From: JBGAPI01 sp044221335
Lineage (GTDB): Bacteria; Pseudomonadota; Gammaproteobacteria; Xanthomonadales; Ahniellaceae
Length of the DNA: 64,000 nt
Assembly: GCA_044221335.1 (NCBI GenBank)
Contig: JBGAPI010000023.1
Location: 1 to 64,000, forward strand
Direction of reading: 5' to 3'
The position numbers and the translations under genes were made by a program. Positions 40,979 through 49,430 of the stretch are shown piece after piece (the stretch's first letter is position 1; every line of letters begins with the position of its first letter). The notes beneath the pieces were generated by a model. The model ran no database searches, was not told the DNA's origin, and was given only the letters and a program-made list of their open reading frames with translations.

Positions 40979-42985
40979 TCAGCGCTCCAGCGCCAGGGCA
41001 TAGCGGACGAAGTCGTCGGAAGTCAGGATCTTCACGACGCCGCCGTCGGCGTCGGTCACCGGCAGGAACTTGAGTCCGTTGTCGGCCATCAGCTCGGCGG
41101 CCATGGCGGCGCTGTCGCCGGACGCCAGTGCCTTCACCCGCGCGTTCATCGCGGTCCCGACCGGCGTGCCGCGGCGGGCGCCTCGCGCCAGCGCCGCGAG
41201 CAGGTCGGAGCGGGTCACGATCCCGGCGAGACGACCCTCGCGCGTGACCGCGGCGCAGCCGGCCTTCAGCTCGATCAGCAACGCATAGGCCTTTCCGAGC
41301 CCATCCTCGACGTCGACGCAGAGCGTGGGATAGCTCGATGGAAGGTCGCCGACCGAGGTCGCCGAGAGCGCCTGCATCGCCGTGGGATGGTTGCGCCAGA
41401 TCGACAGTTTCGGCCGGTTCACCGCGCGCTCGATGATCTCCTCGACCGGCTTCAGCGCGGAAGACAGCTTCGACAGCGACGTCTTGCCGAGGACCACGAC
41501 GTCGAGCGCGGACTTCGCCCGCACGCTGACCGCCGTGCCGGCGAAGTCGGCCAGCGTCGCCTCGCCGACCAGGCTGCCTTCCGGCAGCGTCAGCAGCGAT
41601 TCGATCGCACCGTCGGCACCGACCCGGACCACTTCGGCCTCGCCGCTCTCGATGCAGTAGATCTCCTTCAGCACCTGGTCGTGGCGCAGCAGCGTCTCTC
41701 CGGCAGCGTAGTGCTGCTGGTTCACCGGATCGCTGACACTCGGACGGAAGTGCGACAGGTCGCGCGGGAACACGAGTTCCCAGGCCCAATCGAAGCCGAC
41801 CTTGAGTTTCTGTACCAGCGACGGGATCTTGACCAGGAAGGCGCTGCGCCACAGCCACCAGGCGATGAATCCCGAGAAGCGCAGGCCGAACAGCTCGGCC
41901 ACGCCCTGGTGGCCGCCGATGCCGCAGGCGATGCCGAGCGGCTTGAACGAGAACGCGCGCGTCGGCTGGTTGCCGATCCGTCGGACGATGTTCAGGGCGC
42001 ATTGCCCGCCCTGGCGCTCGCCGAACTGCGCGGTCGGCGGCGCCGGCTTGCCGTCGTGGGCGTTCGGGACGATCGCGCAGTCGCCGATCGCCCAGATGTT
42101 GTCGCGACCGATCACGCGCATGTCGGGCTCGGTCAGCAGCCGGCCGCGTTCCTTCTTCGCCTCGAAGCGCGCGATCAGCGGGTTGGTGGTGGTCCCGATC
42201 GTGCAGATGATCGTGTTGCCCTCGACCTTGGTACCGTCGCCGAGGATCGCGCCGTGGCGGGTGACCTCGGTCACCTTGGCGTTGGTCCGGACGATGATGC
42301 CGCGGCGGCGCATGCGCTCCTCGGCGAACAGCCGCAGCGGCTCGCTGACCTCCGGGAGCAGCTGCGCCTGGCCGTGCAGCAGCGTGACCATCACGTCCTC
42401 GCGGCGGATGTTCGGATAGCGCTTGCGGCAGGACAGGATCAGGTCGTTCAGCTCGCCCGCGACCTCGACGCCGGAGAAGCCGCCGCCGACCACGACGAAG
42501 GTCAGGTAGTAGCGGCGCTGCGCCTCGGTCTCGGCCAGATCGGCCTTCTCCAGCTGCTGCATCACGTGGGCCCGCATGGCGATGGCGTCGCCGACGGTCT
42601 TCAGCGGCAGCGCATGGTTGGCCATGCCCGGCAGCAGGTTGAGGTTCACCACGTTGCCGCAGGCGATCACGAGGTGGTCGTAGGCCAGCGTGCGCAGGGC
42701 GCCATCGTGGGACTCGTAGGCGATCTCGTTCTTCGCCGGATCGATCGCGGTGACTTCCTCGGCGCGACACATCACGCCGGGCAGCAGCTGGCGCAGCGGG
42801 ATGGCGACGGCGCGGGGGTTCAGCGAGGAGCCGGCGACGTCGGCCAGCAAGGGCTGGAACACCATGTGGTTGTCGCGCGAGAACAGCGTCACTTCGACCT
42901 CGCGCCGCGCCTTCGCGAGCAGGGTCTGCGCGCATTTCACGCCGGCGAATCCGCCGCCGATGATGACGATCCTGGGTTTGCGCAT
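40979..42985 (-). CDS. NDH-2-like NADH dehydrogenase fused to cNMP-binding and CBS domains
   Basis: 668 residues. Residues 1-~400 form a type II NADH:quinone oxidoreductase (RIVIIGGGFAGVKCAQTLLA, FVVVGGGFSGVEVAGELNDL, NIWAIGDCA, PTAQFGERQG, FSGFIAWWLWRSAFL). A CRP-like cNMP domain follows (YAAGETLLRHDQVLKEIYCI; cassette LVGEATLADFAGTAVSV lacks the usual Arg, so it may not bind cyclic nucleotide). Two CBS domains end the protein (LVNAG-type segments GCAAVTREGRLAGIVTRSDL and KFLPVTDADGGVVKILTSDD), which often bind adenylates. It would feed electrons to quinone without proton pumping, with built-in energy-charge sensing. Confidence 0.9.
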   Translation of the reverse strand: MRKPRIVIIGGGFAGVKCAQTLLAKARREVEVTLFSRDNHMVFQPLLADVAGSSLNPRAVAIPLRQLLPGVMCRAEEVTAIDPAKNEIAYESHDGALRTLAYDHLVIACGNVVNLNLLPGMANHALPLKTVGDAIAMRAHVMQQLEKADLAETEAQRRYYLTFVVVGGGFSGVEVAGELNDLILSCRKRYPNIRREDVMVTLLHGQAQLLPEVSEPLRLFAEERMRRRGIIVRTNAKVTEVTRHGAILGDGTKVEGNTIICTIGTTTNPLIARFEAKKERGRLLTEPDMRVIGRDNIWAIGDCAIVPNAHDGKPAPPTAQFGERQGGQCALNIVRRIGNQPTRAFSFKPLGIACGIGGHQGVAELFGLRFSGFIAWWLWRSAFLVKIPSLVQKLKVGFDWAWELVFPRDLSHFRPSVSDPVNQQHYAAGETLLRHDQVLKEIYCIESGEAEVVRVGADGAIESLLTLPEGSLVGEATLADFAGTAVSVRAKSALDVVVLGKTSLSKLSSALKPVEEIIERAVNRPKLSIWRNHPTAMQALSATSVGDLPSSYPTLCVDVEDGLGKAYALLIELKAGCAAVTREGRLAGIVTRSDLLAALARGARRGTPVGTAMNARVKALASGDSAAMAAELMADNGLKFLPVTDADGGVVKILTSDDFVRYALALER

Positions 42986-43470
42986 GGTCGTTCGCTCGAA
43001 TCGAAAGTGCGAGCTTAGACCGGTGCCGGGCGCCGCGGATTGCATCGCGCGCGGAACGACCGATCCATGACCGAAACCGGACCGCTCAGGCGCGGCGGCG
43101 ACGGACGGCGATGCGACGGCGGGCGAGGATACGGGCGCGTTGGCGTTTCATGGGAGGTGATAACGACGGTGGGGAAGGGCCCGAACAGACCCCCGATACG
43201 GCGAAGGGATTTCATCGCCGCGACGCGGTAGGACAAGGGTCATGCATAGCCTAACGGCGCCGTGTGCAATCCGCATGAAGGGCCGTACTGCGGCGGTTCT
43301 CGGGAGGGGCGCCGCGGCGGCCCGCGAGCGTCCTCGAACCGCCGTTGGAACGGCAGCGGGGCTGCGCTGCACGCTCCGGATCAAATGCAGCAGCCCTGGG
43401 CCCGCTCCACGACGCAGGTTGCGGCGCTCGTTCCTGCGCTGAAGACTCGCATCGGCGGCCGCTGGCCGGC
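42986..43470. other. Intergenic region with possible tiny overlapping ORFs
   Basis: No established gene. On the minus strand, a 31-codon ORF (MTLVLPRRGDEIPSPYRGSV...) ends in an ATGA overlap with a 21-codon, Arg-rich ORF at 43086-43151 (MKRQRARILARRR...). Neither has a Shine-Dalgarno site and neither matches a family I know. Otherwise nothing is recognised. Confidence 0.4.
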
Positions 43471-44595
43471 CTACAGGAATTCCTTGCGCAGATCGACCGT
43501 GGAACGTTCGCCCAGGTCGGCGAAATGCTGGTCGAGCCAGGCCCCGGCGATGGCCCGGCCGCGGTCGCGCAGGCCGGTGAGGAAGGTCCAGTCCGGCGAC
43601 AGCTTGGACGAGATCGACAGTTCGGCCATGGTCGCGTCGCTGCGCACCGAGTGGATCATCATCCGGCGCAGCCGCGGCCGGAATTCCTCCTTCAGCCAGC
43701 CTTCGTCGATCGCACGGGTCGCGAACTCGACCGCGCGCATCTCGCGCATGAAAGCGGAGTTGAAGGTGATCTCGTTGACCCGGTTCGCGATCTCGACCGC
43801 AGTGGTCGGCACCGTCTCGCGGAAGATCGGATTGACGTGGACGATGACGATGTCGCGGCTCCGGGTTTCGTAGAACAGCGGGAACAGCACCGGGTTGCCC
43901 ATGTAGCCGCCATCCCAGTAGTGCTCGCCGTCGATCTCGACCGCCTTGAACAGGAAGGGCAGGCAGGCGGACGCGAGTACCGCGTCGACGCCGATCTCGC
44001 TGTTGCGGAACACCCGCACCTTGCCGCTGCGGACGTTGGTGGCGGCGAGGAACAGCTGGGTCTCGTCGCAGCGGCGCAGTTCCTCGAAGTCGACGGACGC
44101 GGCGAGCGCGTCGCGCAAGGGATTGAAGTCGAAGGGATTGAACTGGTACGGCGACCAGATGCGGGTGAAGGATTCGAACAGCCAGTGGCTGGCGGCGACA
44201 CCCATCTGGCCGTCGAACCACGCCATCCCGGGCAGTTTCGGCCCGGGCCGCACCGGGCCGAACAGTTCTCCCGCGCGGCTGATCCGCTGCCAGAAGTCGT
44301 GCAAGGCCTCGCGCGCGCCCTCGCAGCCGCCGCGATGGCGCCCGTGGGCGAGCACCACCGCGTTCATCGCACCGGCCGAGGTGCCGCAGATGCCTTCGAT
44401 ATCGAGGCGCGGGTCCTCCAGCAGTCGGTCGAGCACGCCCCAGGTGAAGGCGCCATGCGCGCCGCCGCCCTGCAGCGCGAGGTTGATGCGCTTCTTCGCC
44501 GCCGCCGGCCGTGCCGAAGTCGCCTTCCGCCGCGTCGCCTTCGCCACCGCCGGCTTAGCGGGGGCGGGTCTCGCGGGACGCCGCTGCGTCGCCAC
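43471..44595 (-). CDS. Patatin-like phospholipase
   Basis: 374 residues. After a basic Ala/Pro/Lys-rich N terminus (ARPAPAKPAVAKATRRKA) the patatin core begins with oxyanion loop INLALQGGGAHGAF, nucleophile elbow GICGTSAGAMNAV and the catalytic Asp in YWDGGYMGNPVL. A Ser-Asp dyad acyl hydrolase acting on phospholipids or other acyl esters is expected. The GTG start has no clear ribosome binding site and lies 8 bases after the 3-hydroxybutyrate dehydrogenase stop, so coupling is likely. In PHB-producing bacteria patatin-like proteins can lie near PHB genes; function here is not proven. Confidence 0.92.
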   Translation of the reverse strand: MATQRRPARPAPAKPAVAKATRRKATSARPAAAKKRINLALQGGGAHGAFTWGVLDRLLEDPRLDIEGICGTSAGAMNAVVLAHGRHRGGCEGAREALHDFWQRISRAGELFGPVRPGPKLPGMAWFDGQMGVAASHWLFESFTRIWSPYQFNPFDFNPLRDALAASVDFEELRRCDETQLFLAATNVRSGKVRVFRNSEIGVDAVLASACLPFLFKAVEIDGEHYWDGGYMGNPVLFPLFYETRSRDIVIVHVNPIFRETVPTTAVEIANRVNEITFNSAFMREMRAVEFATRAIDEGWLKEEFRPRLRRMMIHSVRSDATMAELSISSKLSPDWTFLTGLRDRGRAIAGAWLDQHFADLGERSTVDLRKEFL

Positions 44596-44603
44596 GGCGG
44601 CGG

Positions 44604-45380
44604 CTACTGCGCGGTCCAGCCGCCGTCGAGCGGCAGGTTGATCCCGGTGATCGAGCGCCCCGCCGGGCCGGCGAGGAAAATCACCGCATCGGCGATGTCG
44701 TCGATCTGCGCGAAGCGCTTCGACGGCTGCTTCTCGCCGAGCAGTTCGTCGCGCGCCGCCTCGTAGGCCTTGCCCTCGCGCTCCGCCCGGGCGCGGATCT
44801 GCTGCTCGACCAGCGGCGTGAAGACCCAGCCGGGGCAGATCGCGTTGACGGTGATGTCGGCCTCCGCGTTCTCCAGCGCAACCACCTTGGTCAGGCCGAC
44901 GATGCCGTGCTTGGCCGCGACGTAGGCCGACTTCTCCTTCGAGGCGACGAGGCCGTGCACGGAGGCGATGTTGACGATGCGTCCGTGGCCGCGCTGCTGC
45001 ATTCCGGGCAGCACGGCCCGGATCGCATGGAACGCCGCCGACAGGTTGATCGCGATGATCTGATCCCAGCGCTCCGCGGGGAAAGACTCCGTGCGGGCGG
45101 TGAACTGGATGCCGGCGTTGTTGACCAGGAGGTCGACGCGCCCGTGCCGAGCCTCCGCCTCGCGGACCATCCGTTCGACGTCCGCGGCTTTCGACAGGTC
45201 CCCGCCGACGTAGTCGACCGAGCCGGTCTGCGCCAGTTCGGCCTTGAGGTTCTCGATCGCCTGCGGGTCGCCGAGGCCGTTCAGGATCACGGTCGCGCCC
45301 TGGGTCAGGAGACGCCGCGCGATGCCGAGGCCGATGCCGCTGGTGGAACCGGTGACGAGCGCGATCTTGCCGGTGAGCAT
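44604..45380 (-). CDS. bdhA: 3-hydroxybutyrate dehydrogenase (SDR)
   Basis: 258 residues. Typical D-beta-hydroxybutyrate dehydrogenase features: VTGSTSGIGLGIARRL, NNAGIQFTARTESFP, NIASVHGLVASKEKSAYVAA with catalytic S, Y and K, CPGWVFTPLVEQQI and the C-terminal GGWTAQ. It interconverts 3-hydroxybutyrate and acetoacetate with NAD+. This links to PHB turnover, for which a phasin is encoded at 58648, and to acetoacetate made by HMG-CoA lyase at 28673. Confidence 0.93.
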   Translation of the reverse strand: MLTGKIALVTGSTSGIGLGIARRLLTQGATVILNGLGDPQAIENLKAELAQTGSVDYVGGDLSKAADVERMVREAEARHGRVDLLVNNAGIQFTARTESFPAERWDQIIAINLSAAFHAIRAVLPGMQQRGHGRIVNIASVHGLVASKEKSAYVAAKHGIVGLTKVVALENAEADITVNAICPGWVFTPLVEQQIRARAEREGKAYEAARDELLGEKQPSKRFAQIDDIADAVIFLAGPAGRSITGINLPLDGGWTAQ

Positions 45381-45532
45381 GGTGGGATTCCGTTCCGTCC
45401 GAAATGGGGGTCGATGGTGAACCGGGCGGCCGGAAAGCGCCAGCGCTGCGCGTGTCGGTGCGGCGTTCGCCGCGAGGGCCGGGGGCGTGAGCCCTTGGTG
45501 GGTGGGGTTGCGGGCCGCGGCTTGCGCGGCTC

Positions 45533-46033
45533 CTACTTTAGGGATTCGAGGTCACGGAGCACTTGTTCCCGGGTCGCCATGATCGCCGACGAGATCTCGC
45601 GCTCCGCGTCGGCCTGGCCGGCGTCCATGCGCTCGAGGTTGTCCTTCCAGGTGGCGAACAGGCGTGCGCTCTGGCGGGAGGTCTCGGGCGTGACCAGGGT
45701 ACCCATGTCGCGGACCAGGGCGACCTTGCCCCAGCCGCTGATCCGGTTCACGTCGTTGGTCTTGCCGGCGTAGTAGCGCTGGTCGACGACCTGCTGCAGC
45801 TCGCCGAGCGTCGTCAGGATCGCGAAGGCCGCCTGTCGCACGTTGCGGTGCGACTCGGTGGTCTCGTTGCGCCAGGTGTTGTAGCCGAGCGCCGTCAGCG
45901 CCACGCACAGGCTGATCAGCGAGACCGCGTTCTTCTGCAGGGAGGCGAGCAGTCCATCCTGGGGCGGCTCGCCGGTCTCGGTGCGTGGCGTGGTCACGGG
46001 CGGGGCGGGGTCGTTGCGGACCAGGGCGATCAC
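45533..46033 (-). CDS. Small membrane-anchored protein downstream of DoxX
   Basis: 166 residues from a GTG that overlaps the DoxX stop (GTGA). One hydrophobic segment (NAVSLISLCVALTALGYNTW) anchors the protein, followed by helices (HRNVRQAAFAILTTLGELQQ, AEREISSAIMATREQVLRDL). I do not recognise the family; the pattern suggests a periplasmic or cytoplasmic helical sensor-like domain. Operon position links it to the Hvf-type RiPP pathway. The TAG stop lies inside a GTAGGAGCCGCGC palindrome unit. Confidence 0.75.
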   Translation of the reverse strand: MIALVRNDPAPPVTTPRTETGEPPQDGLLASLQKNAVSLISLCVALTALGYNTWRNETTESHRNVRQAAFAILTTLGELQQVVDQRYYAGKTNDVNRISGWGKVALVRDMGTLVTPETSRQSARLFATWKDNLERMDAGQADAEREISSAIMATREQVLRDLESLK

Positions 46034-46692
46034 GACCGCGCGAAGCGGCCGAACAGCGCGCTGGCCGCCGCGAGGCCGAGCAGCACGAAGCCGAGCTTCG
46101 GCACCAGCATCAGGAAGGGCAGGCCGAGCACGACGCCGGCCAGCGCCCAGGAATAGGCGTCGCTGACCGGAGTGCGGGTGGTGTCGACCTTGAAGTACTG
46201 CGCGATCAGGTGATCGAGCGACAGCTTGCCCCCGCCGTTGAACACCAGCGGCAGCAGCATGATCGAGAACAGCAACGGCAGCTTGAAGTTGCCGAATCCG
46301 TTGTCGGTCACGGCGTAGCCCTTGGCGAGGTCCGTCCACATCGAGATCATGTCGGGCCAGTGGACCGCCGCGGTCGCGACGAAGGTCACCATCAGCAGCG
46401 AGAACGCGAAGAAGCGGGTGCCGAGGCCGAGGAACAGGCCGATCGCGCCGACCAGCTCGGCCCAGGTCGCCATGGACCACGACAGGTCGGCGGGAATCGA
46501 GTTGAACGGGAACGGGAACTTGTCGAGCGCGTCGGCGAACCAGTTCTCGCCATGCAGCTTCTCGAGGCCGGACTCCCAGAATTCCCAGCCCATGATGAGG
46601 CGCATGGTGAGTCGCGGGATCACCTCGCCGGCGCCGCGGAGGCGGGCGGTCAGCCATTCCCAGGTGGTGAGGACGGTATTGAGCATGGACAT
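46030..46692 (-). CDS. DoxX-family membrane protein (HvfD-like)
   Basis: 220 residues with four to five membrane segments (RLTMRLIMGWEFWESGLEKL start, ELVGAIGLFLGLGTRFFAFS, LPLLFSIMLLPLVFNGGGKL, LPFLMLVPKLGFVLLGLAAA). The G-W-x-F-x-x-x-G-x-x-K-L pattern and the late SLDHL are typical of DoxX proteins. DoxX genes commonly accompany MNIO/DUF692-DUF2063 pairs in copper-stress operons. GGGGAG lies 8 bases before the ATG. It is 107 bases downstream of the hvfC-like gene on the same strand. Confidence 0.9.
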   Translation of the reverse strand: MSMLNTVLTTWEWLTARLRGAGEVIPRLTMRLIMGWEFWESGLEKLHGENWFADALDKFPFPFNSIPADLSWSMATWAELVGAIGLFLGLGTRFFAFSLLMVTFVATAAVHWPDMISMWTDLAKGYAVTDNGFGNFKLPLLFSIMLLPLVFNGGGKLSLDHLIAQYFKVDTTRTPVSDAYSWALAGVVLGLPFLMLVPKLGFVLLGLAAASALFGRFARS

Positions 46693-46799
46693 CTGAAGAC
46701 TCCCCGATGATGGTCGACGATCCTGCGGCGATTGCCGCATCGCCCGCTCCCCGGGCGGCAGGCCGCCGCCGGACGTCGACCACGACCGCGGGGTCGGGA

Positions 46800-47582
46800 T
46801 CAGCGTGTCGGCAGCGTACCGAGAATCACGTCGCGATCGGCGAGGTCACGCAGCATCTGCGTGCCGGCGGCGATCGCCGCGTCGCGCTCGCCGGGATCGA
46901 ACAGGTCGGCCAGCGCGTTCACGATCTCTAGACCCGTGCGCCCCGGATTTTCTTTCAGGATCGCGAGCAGGCGCAGTGTCGCGGGCGTGGCCTCGATGAA
47001 GGCGACGCGATCGTCGCGCTGGCGGACCACGATCAGGCAGGTCGGCTCTGCGGGCGGCTCCTCCGGCTGGAAGTCGACACTGATCCGATGCACCGGAAAA
47101 CGGTAGGCCAGCGGCCACGCGACCGGCGACAGCACCGGCGCGGACGCAAGCAGGTCGCCGTCGACGTCGTGCGGAATCTCCTCGAGAACAGCCTCGTCGT
47201 TGCCGACGACCAGTTCGGCGTACTCGTAGTGGGCCAGCTCGACGAAGTAGGGCGGATCGTCCGCGCCGCGCTCGGCGCGCGCCTCGAGATAGCGCAGCAT
47301 CTCGCGACCGATCTCGGGGAACAGCGGCGTGTGGGCCTGATGCTCGATCAGGAACTCGCGCACCAGGCGCTCCCAGTCGGCATCGCTGGTGATGCCGCGG
47401 ATGACCGGGAAGTTCGACGCCAGCAGGCCTTCGATGTTGTTGAAGATCAGCTCGCGGTAGACGTCGGCGCGGCGCGGGTCGAGGCCTGCCGGCGGCGGCA
47501 CGTGCTCGGGATCGCGCAGGTACGCGCAGAAGTCGTACTGCAGGCGCTGGAACGCGGGGACGGCCGGGTCGGGCGAGGTCAC
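46800..47582 (-). CDS. hvfC: HvfC-type RiPP maturation partner (DUF2063)
   Basis: About 260 residues from a GTG at 47582 with GGA 8 bases upstream. A GTG at 47639 would add 19 residues but has no ribosome binding site. The N-terminal helical domain (FQRLQYDFCAYLRDPEHV, RADVYRELIFNNIEGLLASN, FPVIRGITSDADWERLVREF) is the DUF2063 putative DNA-binding/recognition domain. The C-terminal half has winged-helix-like strands and LFDPGERDAAIAAGTQMLRD. HvfC/BufC proteins bind the precursor leader and form a complex with the MNIO enzyme. It lies directly downstream of hvfB. Confidence 0.9.
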   Translation of the reverse strand: MTSPDPAVPAFQRLQYDFCAYLRDPEHVPPPAGLDPRRADVYRELIFNNIEGLLASNFPVIRGITSDADWERLVREFLIEHQAHTPLFPEIGREMLRYLEARAERGADDPPYFVELAHYEYAELVVGNDEAVLEEIPHDVDGDLLASAPVLSPVAWPLAYRFPVHRISVDFQPEEPPAEPTCLIVVRQRDDRVAFIEATPATLRLLAILKENPGRTGLEIVNALADLFDPGERDAAIAAGTQMLRDLADRDVILGTLPTR

Positions 47583-47648
47583 GGGCGGATTCCGATCGAA
47601 GTCGAAAGGGTGGGAGACGCGGTACGGACGAGACGACACGCCGCGGCG

Positions 47649-48512
47649 TCAGGCGATCGCGCTCACCCGTCCCGGGCTGGCGTCCGCGAAGCGCTGCTGC
47701 AGCGCGCGGATCCGGCCGACCTCGTCGACCAGTTCGGCCAGAGGCGGGATCCGGGCGTCGCGCTCGAGCAGCGTCGGCACCGGACCGAAATGGCGATAGG
47801 CGGTCTCGAGCAGCGCCCAGACCTCGTCGACCAAGGGCGCACCGTGGGTGTCGATCTTCAGTCCCGGCTCCTCGTCGTAGTGGCCGGCGACGTGGAAGTA
47901 GGCGACCCGCTCGCGCGGCAGCGCCAGCAGGAAGGGTTCCGGGTCGAAGCGGTGGTTCACGCTGTTGACGAAGATGTTGTTGACGTCGAGCAGCAGGTCG
48001 CAGTCCGCCTCGGCGAGGACGAACTGGAGGAAATCGAGCTCGCTCATCTCGGTCGCGACCGGCGTGTAGTAGGACACGTTCTCGATCGCGATGCGGCGGC
48101 CGAGGATGTCCTGCGTGCGACGCACGCGCTCGGCCACGTGGCGCGCGGCGCCCTCGGTGAACGGCAGCGGCAGCAGGTCGTAGAGGTGGGCGTCGTCCGA
48201 GCAGTACGACAGGTGATCGCTGAAGAAGCGGATGCCGTGCTCGTCGAGAAAGCGGCGCAGGCGGACCAGGAAGGTCTCGTCCAGCGGCGAGGGTCCACCG
48301 AGGCTCAGCGACAGCCCATGGCAGACGACGGGAAAGCGTTCAGTGAACCGGCGCAGCTGGCGACCGAGGCTGCCGCCGACACCGATCCAGTTCTCCGGAG
48401 CGATCTCGAGGAAATCGAGCGCAGCGTCCGGAGAGTCCTGCAGCGGGCCCAGGAGGGCCCGCCGCAGTCCAAGTCCTGCTCCCGAGACGGGATAGCGGGG
48501 ACTGTTTCGCAT
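47649..48512 (-). CDS. hvfB: MNIO-family (DUF692) oxidase, HvfB-type
   Basis: 287 residues, full length for the family. Multinuclear iron ligands are visible in the conserved motifs: FLEIAPENW, VVCHGLSLSLGG, FFSDHLSYC, IAIENVSYY, LLLDVNNIFVN, YFHVAGH, DTHGAPL and LLERD. MNIO enzymes use two or three irons and oxygen to convert precursor Cys residues to oxazolone/thioamide or thiooxazole groups. The next gene upstream encodes a Cys-repeat precursor, so that is the likely substrate. The ATG has no strong ribosome binding site and is 14 bases after the precursor stop, so translation may be coupled. Confidence 0.95.
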   Translation of the reverse strand: MRNSPRYPVSGAGLGLRRALLGPLQDSPDAALDFLEIAPENWIGVGGSLGRQLRRFTERFPVVCHGLSLSLGGPSPLDETFLVRLRRFLDEHGIRFFSDHLSYCSDDAHLYDLLPLPFTEGAARHVAERVRRTQDILGRRIAIENVSYYTPVATEMSELDFLQFVLAEADCDLLLDVNNIFVNSVNHRFDPEPFLLALPRERVAYFHVAGHYDEEPGLKIDTHGAPLVDEVWALLETAYRHFGPVPTLLERDARIPPLAELVDEVGRIRALQQRFADASPGRVSAIA

Positions 48513-48526
48513 TGCCAGGCGCAGGA

Positions 48527-48958
48527 TTAGTGCTTGCCGGCGCCGCAGGAACCTTCCTTGCCCTTCTTGTCGGCGCCACAGGAACCTTCCTTGCCCTTCT
48601 TGTCGGCGCCACAGGAACCTTCCTTGCCCTTCTTGTCGGCGCCGCAGGAGCCTTCCTTGCCCTTCTTGTCCGCGCCGCAGGAGCCTTCCTTGCCCTTCGG
48701 ATGGGCATCGGCCATGCACTTGTCCTGGTCAGCCTTTTCCTTCATGTCCGCGCACTTCTTGCCCTTGTTCGCGCCGCACTTGCCTTCGCCGCACTTGCCT
48801 TCGGCAGCCTTCGGGGCGGCCGGGGCATCGGCGGTCTGCGCGTAGCCGGCCGACAGATCCTTGATCTGCAGCGACGACGAGGCGTTCGCGAGCGACAGGG
48901 TGCCGAGCAGGGCGGCGCCGACGGCGATGGACAGGGTGTTCGTCAACTTGCTAGCCAT
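48527..48958 (-). CDS. hvfA: HvfA-type RiPP precursor with EGxCG Cys repeats
   Basis: 143 residues with a signal peptide (MASKLTNTLSIAVGAALLGT to about residue 28). A leader-like stretch follows, then a Cys-rich core: two EGKCG motifs, KKCADM, DKCMAD, then five EGSCG units in an exact GKEGSCGADKK repeat. Nine Cys in total. Known HvfA precursors carry EGKCG motifs whose Cys are modified by HvfB/HvfC to copper-binding groups; here most repeats carry Ser at the third position. Start chosen at MASKLTN because GGAG lies 7 bases upstream. It probably acts in the periplasm or is exported to bind copper. Confidence 0.93.
   Translation of the reverse strand: MASKLTNTLSIAVGAALLGTLSLANASSSLQIKDLSAGYAQTADAPAAPKAAEGKCGEGKCGANKGKKCADMKEKADQDKCMADAHPKGKEGSCGADKKGKEGSCGADKKGKEGSCGADKKGKEGSCGADKKGKEGSCGAGKH
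48541..48698. repeat. 33-bp tandem repeat inside hvfA
   Basis: CAGGA(A/G)CCTTCCTTGCCC recurs with exact 33-base spacing at 48546, 48579, 48612, 48645 and 48678. The copies are almost identical, with A/G and C/T variants only. In frame it encodes the 11-residue repeat of the precursor, so gain or loss of units would change the number of modifiable Cys without a frameshift. Confidence 0.95.
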
Positions 48959-49430
48959 GATGATCTCCACGTGGTTTTGGTTGATCAGGCCCTAGGCCTG
49001 AGACAAAGCACCGCCCGCAGGCGGCTTGGTGAACCAGCCCTCGCTCGTCGCGGCAATCCCCTCCCGTGACGAAACGTCAAGCCGGAATACGGTACGCGTG
49101 TCGCACTGCAACAAACAAGGCCCTTGAACAGCAGCGTCCAGTGGACCGGGATCGATCGGATTCCTTTCAACGCCGCGGCGCCGCGCTTCCGAACGTGGCC
49201 ACTACGAGTCGGCGCGGAGTGTGGATGCGCGGATGTTAATCGGCGATGACAGCGGCGACCGTGATCCTGCCGGCAGTCAGGTGACAGACAGGTGACGAGG
49301 ACATCGACGACGCGCGTGTGCACGGCTGCGTCGAGGCTCCGCAATCCGCGGTCGTGCCGACGCGCGGTCTTATCCTGCTGGACGCGTGCCTCGGCACCTC
49401 CCGCGCCGACCCAGCCCGGATGCGGCGAGG
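48959..49430. other. Upstream region of the hvf operon
   Basis: 472 bases without a supported gene, between hvfA and the end of nth. It must contain the hvf promoter. A TTGCAG-16-TATTCC pair is present on the minus strand but is not convincing. No clear copper-regulator palindrome or Fur box was found by eye. Confidence 0.45.

Noticed and set aside
48541..48698. Possible CRISPR-like or regulatory 33-bp repeat
   Set aside because: The copies are contiguous without spacers and keep the reading frame of a Cys-rich precursor gene.
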